NCBI GenBank assembly: GCA_027575765.1
Contig: JANBPT010000100.1
Span: 1 to 64,000, forward strand
DNA: 64,000 bases
Direction: 5' to 3'
Source: Tieghemiomyces parasiticus
Lineage: Eukaryota > Kickxellomycota > Dimargaritomycetes > Dimargaritales > Dimargaritaceae
Shown here in pieces: positions 22,070-32,439 of this stretch. The translations under genes and the position numbers were made by a program. The stretch's first letter is position 1, and each line of letters opens with the position of its first letter. Under the pieces are notes generated by a model, which was given only the letters and a program-made list of their open reading frames with translations, was not told the origin of the DNA and ran no database searches.

Positions 22070-25000
22070 ATGACACAAACCGTCAATGTGTCCGCCTTCT
22101 CGCACCTGCAACTGCAGACAGGCCAGGAGGCCATCTTCCAGGAAACGATCGAGTTCTATGCTGCCCTCGGCTTCGTTACGGTGAAACACACGCTGGCCCA
22201 CAGTGGTAGCGTGGCCGTCAAAGAGAGCGTCTGGCTGCACCTATACCCGACATCCGGGTCGTCCGACGACACCCCGCTCACCATTCGCCTGTCACTGGTA
22301 GATGGGTGCACCGCCCCGGCCCCGTCGACGCCCGAGGGTAAGGAAGACGCCGGCCCACCGGCCAACCAGCTGTGTCTGGTGAGCCAAGATATTCCCCAGT
22401 TGGAGGCCTTTCTGCGCGAGCGGGACCTTGCCTTCCAGCACTGGGACGTGACCCCGAGCCAATCATTGGCTTCAGGCGACAGCGACCTGTCGTCGGTCAT
22501 GCGGGATGACCACCGTGGCGCCTGGGTCGAGACGACCACCCGCGACCCTGTGGGCACCCACCTCGTCTTCACCAACCGTAAGGGCCCCTTCACCGTTCAA
22601 CTGGCCCTCCCCGAAGTGGCTCCCAGCCGTAGCAGCGGTAGCCACTCGTCCCGGTCGGTCCCCGAGACCCCGGCCGCTCCCGCCACCGGCCCCGATAGTA
22701 AAACGGCCGAAGACCGCCCGCGCCGGATCGGTGTTCTGACCAGCGGTGGCGACGCCCCTGGTATGAACCCGGCGGTGCGCGCGGTGGTCCGTGTGTCTAT
22801 CGCCCGCGGCTGCGTCCCCTTCGCCATCTACGACGGCTATCAGGGCCTGGTGGACGGTGGCCGTAAGATCCGCCAGATGGAATGGAAGGACGTGCACAGT
22901 TTCTTGCCTTCCGGGGGTACTAACATTGGTACCGCGCGCTGCATGGCCTTCAAAGAACGTGCTGGCCGGCTCCAGGCCGCCCAGAACCTGATCGAACGTG
23001 GTATCGACGCCCTGGTAGTGATTGGCGGCGATGGCAGTTTGACGGGAGCTGACGTGTTCCGCGCCGAGTGGCCCGGACTGGTGGATGAACTGGTCCAGCA
23101 GAAACGCATCGCCTCCGAGCTCGCCCAACGCTATCGCCACCTGACCATCGTGGGTTTGGTTGGGTCCATTGATAATGACATGGCCTCCACAGATATGACC
23201 ATCGGAGCGGTATCGTCACTGCACCGCATCTGCGAGTCGGTGGACGCTATCAGCTCGACGGCCATCTCCCACTCGCGGGCGTTCGTCATCGAAGTGATGG
23301 GCCGCCACTGTGGGTGGCTCGCCCTGATGGCCGGAATCTGTACGGGGGCCGACTGGCTGTTCATTCCCGAACGTCCCCCGGTCGACGGCGAATGGCAGGA
23401 CCGGATGTGTGAGACGCTACGCCAGCACCGTGAGATGGGCAAACGCAAGAGCATCATTATCATATCGGAGGGTGCCATCGACAGCGACCTGCGACCCATC
23501 AAGCCCGACGACATCAAGGACCTGCTGTGCCAGCGGCTCAACCTCGATACCCGTGTCACTTTGCTGGGTCACGTCCAGCGTGGTGGGTCACCCTGCGCCT
23601 ATGACCGATTCCTGGCCACCGTCCAGGGCGTCGAGGCCGTCGAGGCCGTCCTGCGCGCCAATCCGGACACCCCGTCGCCTATGATTGGTACGCGCGAAAA
23701 CCGCATCACTTGTGAGCCCCTGATGGCTGCCGTGGAACTGACCCACAAGGTGTCCAAGTCGATCGCCAAGAAGGACTTCCAGGCTGCCATGGAATTGCGC
23801 AGCCCAGACTTCGCGGATGTGCTCGACGCCTTCCAGGGCACGTCCACCGTGGAAAACGCGGGCCCAAAGGCCGTGCCGCCCATCCCCGCCGACCGTCGCC
23901 TCCGCATGGCCATCATCCACGTGGGCGCCCCGGCCGGCGGCATGAACCCGGCCACCCGCGCCCTGGTCCGCTACGCCATCAACCGCGGCCACGTCCCGCT
24001 GGCCATCAACAACGGGTTCCCGGGCCTCGCGCGCGGGGAGGTGACCGAACTGTCCTGGATGGACGTTGACGGGTGGTCGGTTAAGGGCGGGTCCCGCCTG
24101 GGTACCAACCGCGACCAGCCCACCGTGGATCTCGGGATGGTGGCGTTCCAGCTCCAACAGCACAATATCCAGTCCCTGGTGATCGTGGGTGGGTTTGAGG
24201 CCTACACCGCTCTGGTGGCCCTCAACCACCACCGCCCGCAGTACCCGGCCTTCTGCATCCCCACCGTGCTGATCCCAGCCACCATCTCCAACAACGTTCC
24301 CGGCACCGACCACTCGCTGGGCGCTGACACCAGCCTGAACGCCCTGGTGGAGGCCTGCGACCGAATCAAGCAGTCAGCCTCGGCGTCTCGCCGCCGCGTG
24401 TTTGTAGTGGAGACCCAAGGTGGCAACTGCGGGTACCTGGCCACCGTCGGGGGCCTGATCACGGGCGCCACCACCTCGTACATCCCGGAGCGTGGGGTGC
24501 ACCTCGAGGACATCCAGCGCGACGTGCGTCATCTCCGCTATCGATTCGCCGAGTCCAACAACAGCGGCCTTGGCTGCATTGTCCTGCGGAATGAGAAGTG
24601 CTCGACGACCTACACCACGCAAGTGCTAAGCGATATCCTCCATGAGGAGAGCCAGGGTCTGTTTGATTCCAAGACCACCGTCCTGGGTCACCTCCTCCAG
24701 GGCGGTACCCCCTCCCCGCTCGACCGTTACCGCGCCACCCGACTCGCCGTCAGGTGCGTCCAGTGGGCCGAGAAGCTCGCCTGGGCATCTCTTGACCGCG
24801 CTGCCGAGGCCCAGAAGTCCAGCGCTACGAAGCTAGCCCCGGTCCGGAGTGACATTAACGTCACCCGGTCCGCCACCGAACGGTCCGAGTTAGCCAATTC
24901 GGCCTCCGTCGGCGAGACCTATCCGGACTTCCCCGGCAACGAAAACCTATCCAGTATGATGACCCAGGAGGAGAGCCGGCACCACCACCACCACCAGCAT

Positions 25001-25411
25001 GACCCGTCATCCCTCGCGGCGGGTACCTCGGCTCCCGAGATTACAGGGGTCAAACTCCATGTAGGTTCGTCGATCAGCGGAGCCTACGTCCCGCTCACCT
25101 TCCACCGGCCGCGCGAACTGCGCCCGCCCGTGTACACCCCCACACCGGACAGCGCGACGGTGATCGGGATCGTATCGACCGCCGTCAGTTTCACCCCGGT
25201 TCGCGACCTTCTCAAGGTCACTGACTTCAAGAAACGACGGGCGACCCGGAACTGGTGGCTCCCCGTCCATGATCTGGTGTCCCTGTTCGCCAAATACGGG
25301 ATGTACCCCGGTGAGGAACAGCCCTACGAATCTCAGCAGCAGGCCGTTACCCTCACGGGTGAGCAGGTGAAGGCCATGGTCGGATCGGTGTCGGGCCAGG
25401 ATGAGAAGTAG
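22070..25411 (+). CDS. PFK: ATP-dependent 6-phosphofructokinase, eukaryotic tandem type
   Basis: One intronless frame encodes 1113 residues. Residues about 10-190 form a glyoxalase/VOC-like domain, as in yeast PFK1 and PFK2. The catalytic N-half starts RRIGVLTSGGDAPGMNPAVR (about 218) and carries GGDGSLTGA, the catalytic GSIDNDMASTDMTIGA and EVMGRHCGW. The C-half starts near 609 with VGAPAGGMNPATRALV and has the regulatory pattern ISNNVPGTDHSLGADTS and ETQGGNCGY, the fructose-2,6-bisphosphate side. The enzyme commits glycolysis by phosphorylating fructose 6-phosphate. It is longer than the yeast subunits (about 960-990). A Ser/His-rich insertion lies at about 905-1030, before the conserved end TDFKKRRATRNWW. 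ATG at 22070 is chosen because the upstream frame lacks domain sequence. AATAAA follows at 25795-25800. Confidence 0.93.
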   Translation: MTQTVNVSAFSHLQLQTGQEAIFQETIEFYAALGFVTVKHTLAHSGSVAVKESVWLHLYPTSGSSDDTPLTIRLSLVDGCTAPAPSTPEGKEDAGPPANQLCLVSQDIPQLEAFLRERDLAFQHWDVTPSQSLASGDSDLSSVMRDDHRGAWVETTTRDPVGTHLVFTNRKGPFTVQLALPEVAPSRSSGSHSSRSVPETPAAPATGPDSKTAEDRPRRIGVLTSGGDAPGMNPAVRAVVRVSIARGCVPFAIYDGYQGLVDGGRKIRQMEWKDVHSFLPSGGTNIGTARCMAFKERAGRLQAAQNLIERGIDALVVIGGDGSLTGADVFRAEWPGLVDELVQQKRIASELAQRYRHLTIVGLVGSIDNDMASTDMTIGAVSSLHRICESVDAISSTAISHSRAFVIEVMGRHCGWLALMAGICTGADWLFIPERPPVDGEWQDRMCETLRQHREMGKRKSIIIISEGAIDSDLRPIKPDDIKDLLCQRLNLDTRVTLLGHVQRGGSPCAYDRFLATVQGVEAVEAVLRANPDTPSPMIGTRENRITCEPLMAAVELTHKVSKSIAKKDFQAAMELRSPDFADVLDAFQGTSTVENAGPKAVPPIPADRRLRMAIIHVGAPAGGMNPATRALVRYAINRGHVPLAINNGFPGLARGEVTELSWMDVDGWSVKGGSRLGTNRDQPTVDLGMVAFQLQQHNIQSLVIVGGFEAYTALVALNHHRPQYPAFCIPTVLIPATISNNVPGTDHSLGADTSLNALVEACDRIKQSASASRRRVFVVETQGGNCGYLATVGGLITGATTSYIPERGVHLEDIQRDVRHLRYRFAESNNSGLGCIVLRNEKCSTTYTTQVLSDILHEESQGLFDSKTTVLGHLLQGGTPSPLDRYRATRLAVRCVQWAEKLAWASLDRAAEAQKSSATKLAPVRSDINVTRSATERSELANSASVGETYPDFPGNENLSSMMTQEESRHHHHHQHDPSSLAAGTSAPEITGVKLHVGSSISGAYVPLTFHRPRELRPPVYTPTPDSATVIGIVSTAVSFTPVRDLLKVTDFKKRRATRNWWLPVHDLVSLFAKYGMYPGEEQPYESQQQAVTLTGEQVKAMVGSVSGQDEK

Positions 25412-26134
25412 AAGCAAATGGAGGACAGCAAAGCGGTGTCACTATCCAAGCAGTAGATTATCATTAGCGGCAATTAGTTTCCGCGCATAGTATATGTGTG
25501 TGTTTTAAAGTGTAGCCCTCTAGCCGTAGGTTGCTTGGACGCGCGATCCCACCTTGTTGGCCCGGTCAGTTTGGTCGCATTCGCCTACCTTCCCCCCCCC
25601 ACCTTTCAACGCCCGGAAGGCGTAGTTATTAACCGACCCCTAATGGAAAAAAGAATAACGTTATGGGGATTGTCAGGGTATTGTGTTTACTATTTCGTTC
25701 TTTAGTTTCGCACCAGCCGTGCACTTTTTGCTTTTTCCGATTCAGCTTTGTAGCTGCAGCTACACTACCTGTGGGGTGCTTTACCCTCCCCTCCAATAAA
25801 ATGACTATTCAGTAGCTTAAATGATTTCTCGTTGCTGTGTTTGTACCTTTCTGCCGGGGGTGCGAGCCTAATTATTAAAGTTGTCATCATTGGACTGGGA
25901 AGAACGCCATAGTTTAACTCCTGGAGTTATGTAGTTAGTTTAGACATCAGACCTGGAGAGGGGAAAAAAAACGAAGCCGTGTCGTTCGACACAAATTTAG
26001 ACGTGTTTCCGCGACGAGTTTGCGCACATCTACGCACAGGTCGCTGTGCCTGTACGCCCAAACCAGTTAGTCTACTCGCGCTTTTCTAAGGTCGCTTTGT
26101 GTGCGGTCCTACGCTACCGTGTCCCTTTCTCCCC
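25412..26134. other. Intergenic between PFK and TRM1
   Basis: PFK 3' UTR and TRM1 promoter. No gene seen. Confidence 0.5.
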
Positions 26135-29082
26135 ATGGCCTGTCTCCCACGACTATTTATTAGCCACCCATTTCCCCGCTCTCGGTTGCCAATCCAATCT
26201 GCTCGCTCGCTAGCCCGCCAACTTTGTAACCCGCACTGGCCGCCACTACCTTGGCTTCGCTTCATCGTACGCTCGATCACCCGACCCATTACCGTCACCA
26301 CCGCCACTGCCAGTGCCGAGATGCCGAAACCCACAGCCTCCGTCAAGAAGGCACTAGCCAACCCTAAACCCGCGCCGGAGACGGTGGAGTTTGAAGGTAC
26401 CGAGTACAAGCTCATTACTGAGGGTCAGGCCACGATCCTCTTTCCCAACACCAATGAGGTATTCTACAACCCCGTCCAGCAGTTCAACCGCGACATGTCG
26501 ATCGCCGCCATCCGCACCTGGAGCGAAATATACTTTGAGGAGCAACAAGCCCGGGCCGACAAGAAGGCCGCGTTGCGGGAGGCCCGTCAGGCCAAGTCCG
26601 CCGACAGTGCCAAAGAGGCCCCGAAAGAGACCGAGAAACAGCCAATGGGAGACGGCCCGACGCCGTTTGTCGCCCCGAGCGATTTCACCGTGCTCGAGGC
26701 CCTCTCGGCCACGGGCCTCCGCTCAATCCGCTATGCCAAGGAGATCCCTAATGTCCGGTATATCATTGCCAACGACCTGGAAGCCGATGCCGTGCGGTCG
26801 ATCACCCGTAACGTCAAGTATAATGGCCTGGCGCCACCCGCGGCTGACGTTGTTGTGGATGCCGCCAAAACGGACCCTCCCACCACCACCACCAGCGATG
26901 GGTTGGTCCGCCCCCACCAAGACGATGCCATCGCCCTCATGTACCGTAGCCGCGGGGCGGCCCAGCAGTTCCATGTGGTTGATCTGGACCCCTACGGCTC
27001 AGCAGCGCCTTTCATTGACGCGGCGGTGCAGTCTGTAGCCGACCGTGGAGGTCTCCTATGCGTTACCTGTACCGACCTGGGCGTCCTAGCCGGGACCAAC
27101 TATCCCGAAGTGTGCTTCGCCAAGTACGGCGGGACCCCCGTCCGTAACGGGTGGTGCCACGAAATGGCCCTCCGGCTGCTCATCAATTCCATCCAGACGT
27201 CGGCTGCCCGCTACGGTCGCTACGTCGTGCCCGTCATGTCCTGCAGCATCGATTTCTACATCCGCATCTTCGTGCGGGTGTATTCTGGCCGTGCCCAGGT
27301 CAAAAATTTTGTCACGTAAGTTGTAATTAAGTGAGGGAGGGAATTTAGCTACCATTTGGGTTGACAGCGGGAATCCACACTCGGGTTAGGTGCTGGTGGC
27401 GGCCAGGGTGGGAGGAGGGCTTACCATCGTCCGGTTCTAACCTAACTGCTCCAACCTTTGACTATTATCATGTATATGATCTATTACCCTCGCCATTTTT
27501 ATTGTCATTTTGTATGAGCAGCCAGGCCGGTATGGTTTACAGCTGCCCGGGCTGTTACACATTTCACACCGATCCCTTCGGCCGCGCCACCACCCGGGGC
27601 CAGAGCGTCAAGTACAACGCGTCCTGTGGCCCCAGTGTAGGGCCGGAGTGCGAATTCTGCGGCCAGAAGCAGCATGTAAGTGTGAATCTGAAGGCCTTAC
27701 CAGGCAAGGATTTAAGTACCGAGGCCAACCCCTCCCTACTCCCCCCTGCTCTATATACTAATCCTGCCGCGTCTACCCTTTTCCCTTTCGAAAAACCATC
27801 CGCTCTCCCTTTTACCGACTAAATTAGCTGGCCGGACCCGCCTGGCTCGGCCCTCTTCACGACCAGGACTTTGTAAAGCGGATGTACAAGCTGGTAGACG
27901 GAGCCAAAGGTTCTTTCGGTACCCGCACCCGCATGCTGGGCATGATCCAGTTGGTCTCCGAGGAGCTAGAGGTACCGGGCTTTTACACCATTGCCAACCT
28001 CAGCGGGGCCGTGCACTGCAACAGCCCATCCCTCGTCAGCATCTGGTAAGTGTCCATGGGCTGGTATAACAGCCTTTTTATCCGTATCGTTGAACCCGGC
28101 TAAATCCTTAGCCGTACTGAGCAACTAGACTTACCCCGTGTACACTTTACCTCTATTTCGTATTTGATGGACAGCTCCGCGCTCCTACACGCCGGTTACC
28201 GCGTATCCGGGTCCCATGCGCAACCCGCGTCCATCAAGACCGACGCCCCGCCCCACGCCGTGTGGGACGTCATGCGGTGCTGGGTAAGTAATAACCTGGC
28301 TGCGAACTAGCTATGGAAACCACCCACCACGCTATGGGGGGGAGTAGGATCGGGTCGTTAACCTCCCACTGTCCGCCCCACTTTCACTAACCAATGGATC
28401 CTCCCACCTTCCAATGTCACCAGGTGAAGAAGAACCCGGTGAAGCTTGAGAACTTTGGCGAAGCCTCCCCAGCCGCCCGAATCCTCGGCGTGGAGCCCAA
28501 GTAAGTACAAAGCGTCAGGCATGGTCGGCTTGACTCTGTGCTGGGTATCGGTATCGACTCTAGTGGCCATCCCCACATGGGCAGGTGAAACTAACACTAG
28601 GCCTCTCTTTCTCCATCTCCCTCAATACCCTGTCTGTATTTCCTTCCTTCCCTCTCCAGACTCGAGGCCAACTTCACCAAACACCCCGACGCCAGTCCGA
28701 CATCTCGTCGTGACAATTTTGTGCGGTACCAGGAGAACCCTGAAAAGCACTGGGGACCCATGGCGCGCGCCAAAAAATCCGGGGCCGTCCACGATCAGCC
28801 GTAGGTACCACGACCTCAGCGAGTGCGCTGTGCGGAATACAAACCGCTTAGGAGGACCGATAACGTGTCGCATGCGCGGCAGGGCAGACCGAACGGGGTC
28901 CTGGCTGGCTATCTTCGCCTTGTACTTTTACCTGACTTCTACCTTTTTTTTTTTGAAACACTCCCCACTAATGCTACATTACCTACTCTCCTTATGAATG
29001 TTGTAGGCAAACTAAACGGCCGGCCGAAACTGAAGGCGCTGCCCCCGAGAAAAAAACCCGCGTCGCAGCTGAGGCACAATAA
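26135..29082 (+). CDS. TRM1: tRNA (guanine26-N2)-dimethyltransferase TRM1
   Basis: Seven exons join in phase: 26135-27315, 27522-27675, 27828-28045, 28175-28283, 28424-28500, 28660-28800 and 29007-29082, giving 651 residues. TRM1 makes m2,2-G26 in tRNA using S-adenosylmethionine. Visible motifs are ITEGQATILFP, FVAPSDFTVLEALSATGLRS, the catalytic VVDLDPYGSAAPF (about 281-293), a zinc region with CPGC and CEFC, GPLHDQDFVKRM, and SGSHAQP.SIKTDAP. The tail is basic and reads KRPAETEGAAPEKKTR, likely a nuclear signal. The first ATG opens an Arg-rich, acid-free leader (MACLPRLFISHPFPRSRL) that looks like a mitochondrial presequence. A second in-frame ATG at 26321 starts MPKPTAS and would give a 589-residue nuclear form. 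Intron 1 ends in a GAGCAG tandem acceptor, so one Ser is uncertain. Confidence 0.93.
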
Positions 29083-29885
29083 CCCGGACAGTATACGAGG
29101 GGGACCCAAAGGGGAGAGAGGAAGGGCAGTAGACCCCCACGTGATGCAACTGAAGCCTGCTAACAAATACCACTATGCTTCTACTCGAATAAATTATTAT
29201 GTTTTATAACTTAAAGGACTACCGGCTCGTCCTGAGTCCAGAAAAACGCAGAACGGTCACGCCTTTAGCCTCTGGACCACATCGATGCAAGGCCAGCAAG
29301 TGCTTACATTAACCTTCCTGTTATTTTTCTAGGGGTTACTTACTACGTGTTTGGCTATCAAACGGTCGTATGGCATCGGTCAAGGATCACGTCTAAATCG
29401 CGCTTATGGGGGGCTAGCTTCCCTTCCTTTCCCCACCCACACGGTTGCCAGCTCATTTTGTGTAGGCTGTATCTATCCTGCTTTTTTATTAGATTATTGA
29501 CCGCGTCCTGCTCCAACTTAAAAGCCCGACCTGTACGCGTGTTTTGATTGACTCTCCCACTCCCCTGGGTAAACTCCCGCCCCTGTCCTCCCTTTTTATA
29601 TATGTATATATATATTTGTTCTTCCCTCACATTCTACCTCCAGTTTCCTCCCACCAACCAATCCCCCCCCGCTGGGCCGCCTATCATACGAACCAACTTC
29701 CTCCTCCTTCTTCTGTCCACAGCCTGGTCACTCACTGCTCCCCCCCAGCTCATACTCTCCCCATGTTACCATTTCCCTCGTCTGTATAACCTCATGCAGG
29801 TTTAATTGCTTGCGGCATTCGCCACCATCTTCACCATCCATTGTCCATCCCACATACGCCATCTCAATATCACTTCTTTCCTGCC
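29083..29885. other. Intergenic between TRM1 and the SET gene
   Basis: AATAAA at 29188-29193 serves TRM1. A TATA/TATG run lies at 29597-29616. The last 300 nt are pyrimidine-rich leader sequence. No gene seen. Confidence 0.55.
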
Positions 29886-31820
29886 ATGACCATGCCTGTA
29901 ACAGTCACGTCCTTGGTCCCCAAGGGCAAAGTTAACGTGTACCTCCCACCGGCTTACGCGCAGTCCCCTGAAATCGCTTCCCTCCTTGAATCCCCACCGG
30001 CTGCCCACTACGACGACGGACGGGCGCATACCGGACGCGCCGGCGGGGGCGGGAAACGCGATCGCGACGTCCATGGGGGTGGGGTCGATGGCGATCGCCC
30101 CGCCTCTAAACGTCGCTACACGAACGGCTACGGTGATGGTATGGCCGACGCCAGTACCGGGTCCACTTTTTCGAGCAAGTCTAACCAGCGGCTGGTGTAC
30201 GCGGCCCGCAACGCATCGTACGCCAAACCTCGGAATCAGCTCAATTTCGGCGGGACGGATGGGTCGCCACCTAAGCGCCAGGCGATGGCAGTGGAGGGTT
30301 CGCAGCGGCTAGTGTCTTCCACACCTGACAGCTACCACGGCAGCGGTACCCCAACCGACCCTGGTATGACCCCCGGTAAACGCCAGCCCAAGACCACAAC
30401 GTTCACGGGACGTAATGGCAAGAAGCAACTCAAGCCGCGTTGGCACACCCAAATGTATATCATGTTCCTCGCCCTTCGCCAGCTCCCGGGCCACGAAGGG
30501 TCTCGGTCGGAAATCATTCGGGCAGCCGTCGAACTCGACAAAAAGATCAGCGAGGAGCGGGGACTCCCCCGGGTGTTCACCGGCAAGACGCCCATGAACA
30601 GTGCCAGTGCATGTTTGACGAACAATGGTGACAAGTACTTTATTCCGTCTAAACCGCCCGGCGCCCGGAGTATGCACTTCCGCTTGTCGTACGTACCCTG
30701 CGATTTTGACGAGGCCGTGCGCGAGTACCACCGGTGGAATGAGACGCTGTATACGAAGGACTGGCCCATTTGTTTCGGGAGCGCCAGGCTGCCCGCGTCC
30801 GAGGGAGAAAGCGTCGGGGTGGGCGCGGCCCCGGCTCTAGATGCCACCGTCCAACCCGCAGCCGGGCCCGCCCCGAGTGAACCGGCGAAGGGCACCCAGG
30901 TCGAAGCGCCCGGGCTGTCGGAGCCCGCGGTTGCCACTGATGGCCCATCGGCTGCCCTAACCACCCCGCCGGCTGCCGTGACCGAGGTGGCCTCCGACCT
31001 TACCGCTGAGATGACTGCGCCAGTTCCTGCCGAAACGGCTGGCCCTGCCGCCGAGCCCGGTTCGCCTACCACCCACGATGAACCGCCGGCCCCGACTGCC
31101 CCCAGCGAGGCTCTCAAGGCCGCACCACCGGCGCCGACGGAGTCAACCGCTGCGGCCGAGCGGGAGATGGCCACCACAACGGCCGAGCCTGCTGGTGCCT
31201 CACTGCCAACCGCAGTCAAGGAGGAAACTTTGGCTGCTACTGAGCCGTCTACTTCCGAACCGCCCGCAGCCACCGACCCACCGGCCCCACAGCCAGTCAC
31301 CCCGTCCAACGGCACCATGGCTGCAACGAATAGCAACCCCAACCACCCTGCCACAGACGACGACGACCTCCCGCGGTCTTGGCAGGACATTGTTGAGGTG
31401 CGCGAGTCCAGCATTCCAGGCGCCGGCAATGGCCTCTTTGCGGCGCGTGACCTCCCGGCCTACACCCCGCTCGGGTTTTATTTCGGCGTCCCGATGACTG
31501 AGGACGAATTCGATTCCCTGAAGGACCACGTTGGTCTGGCTTCGCACTACTCTATCATGTATCGGCGCACCGTCCTGGACGCTACCGACCCCGAAGGCCA
31601 GCCCTTCACCGACCCGGACGGTCCGCTTTACTGTCCGTTCCATTTTATGAATGAGAAGCTGGGCCACGGGAATGTGGCGTTCCTGGAGGGCCACGTCGTT
31701 AACCAGGTCATTTGTATGACCACCAAGAAGGTCCGTAAGGGAACTGAACTATTTGTGTATTACGGGTCGGAGGTTGACCGTGAACACTGGTCGTCCATGA
31801 TGCCGAAGAAGTCATCGTGA
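29886..31820 (+). CDS. HARE-like winged-helix plus SET-domain protein
   Basis: One intronless frame of 644 residues. Residues 1-180 are low complexity with basic patches (KRDRD, ASKRRY, PGKRQPK). Residues about 186-268 (HTQMYIMFLALRQLPGHEGS ... GKTPMNSASACLTNNGDKYF) resemble the HARE-HTH winged helix of ASXL-type chromatin proteins, with the conserved GKTP-x-S core. A Pro/Ala/Thr/Glu linker fills about 290-490. The C-terminus (about 503-640) is a SET domain: VRESSIPGAGNGLFA, then FHFMNEKLGHGNVAF and the closing GTELFVYYGSEVDREHW. The usual NHS/NHxC cofactor motif is replaced by FMNEK...GNVAF, closer to PR-type SET domains. It is probably a chromatin protein; methyltransferase activity is unproven. 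Long antisense frames opposite the linker are composition shadows. Confidence 0.75.
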   Translation: MTMPVTVTSLVPKGKVNVYLPPAYAQSPEIASLLESPPAAHYDDGRAHTGRAGGGGKRDRDVHGGGVDGDRPASKRRYTNGYGDGMADASTGSTFSSKSNQRLVYAARNASYAKPRNQLNFGGTDGSPPKRQAMAVEGSQRLVSSTPDSYHGSGTPTDPGMTPGKRQPKTTTFTGRNGKKQLKPRWHTQMYIMFLALRQLPGHEGSRSEIIRAAVELDKKISEERGLPRVFTGKTPMNSASACLTNNGDKYFIPSKPPGARSMHFRLSYVPCDFDEAVREYHRWNETLYTKDWPICFGSARLPASEGESVGVGAAPALDATVQPAAGPAPSEPAKGTQVEAPGLSEPAVATDGPSAALTTPPAAVTEVASDLTAEMTAPVPAETAGPAAEPGSPTTHDEPPAPTAPSEALKAAPPAPTESTAAAEREMATTTAEPAGASLPTAVKEETLAATEPSTSEPPAATDPPAPQPVTPSNGTMAATNSNPNHPATDDDDLPRSWQDIVEVRESSIPGAGNGLFAARDLPAYTPLGFYFGVPMTEDEFDSLKDHVGLASHYSIMYRRTVLDATDPEGQPFTDPDGPLYCPFHFMNEKLGHGNVAFLEGHVVNQVICMTTKKVRKGTELFVYYGSEVDREHWSSMMPKKSS

Positions 31821-32439
31821 AGAGTGGTTGGCCCCCTCTGTTGACGGCTGGGGGGTGACCCTCTTTGCTCTCCTTTTTAACCCCGTTATCGCGCCTTGTG
31901 GCTGCTTTTCTCCATCGCCAAGGGTTTCCCTCTGTAGCCCCTTACCATTTTAATATTCTATTCTATGAACTGGGAAGCGGTCCATCCTCTAGCAATCCTA
32001 AGTATTCGATAGTCCGTATATAAATTTGCCATGTAAATATTTCACGGAGGGTTCTCGTTAGTAACCGGGGTTAGTTGACCCCCAGGCCCTAGAAGCGAAC
32101 TACCGGCATTCTACCTGGTCAAGCCATTTTTGAATCACGTGAAATATATCGTACAGCCCATGAAGTGGCTTTCGATGGGCTCTAGGTACGCGCCCACCAC
32201 TGCGGAAGGCCCAAAGGAGGGCCAAGATGTGGAGAGGGGGGGATATAATGTGAGGATGGGTAATGACTTGCTGTATTGGACCAACCAAGGTGGCTGCAAA
32301 CAGGTGGGAGGGGGGAGGAGGTGCCGAAAATGTGCTGGGTAGGTCATAAGTAAAGCTGCTGCCGGTTTCCTACGATACCTCCTCTTTTAATTCCCCCTCT
32401 TGTACAAAACCCCTCACTGTCTCGAAAGTGCTGTTCAAG
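31821..32439. other. Promoter region of uL5
   Basis: About 620 nt between the SET gene and the uL5 ATG. It contains the TCACGTGA element listed separately. No gene seen. Confidence 0.55.
32135..32142. promoter_or_regulatory. TCACGTGA E-box upstream of uL5
   Basis: Palindromic octamer preceded by A, 305 nt upstream of the uL5 ATG. The spacing matches the copies before uL15 (266 nt) and NOM1 (289 nt). Confidence 0.55.

Noticed and set aside
22472..24313. Long antisense frames opposite phosphofructokinase
   Set aside because: High GC3 of the sense gene leaves the antisense frames open; the peptides have no domain.
30332..31429. 365-codon open frame antisense to the HARE/SET gene
   Set aside because: It lies opposite the GC-rich Pro/Ala/Thr linker, is made of Ser/Ala/Gly/Val repeats and follows the codon bias of the sense gene. 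Composition shadow.
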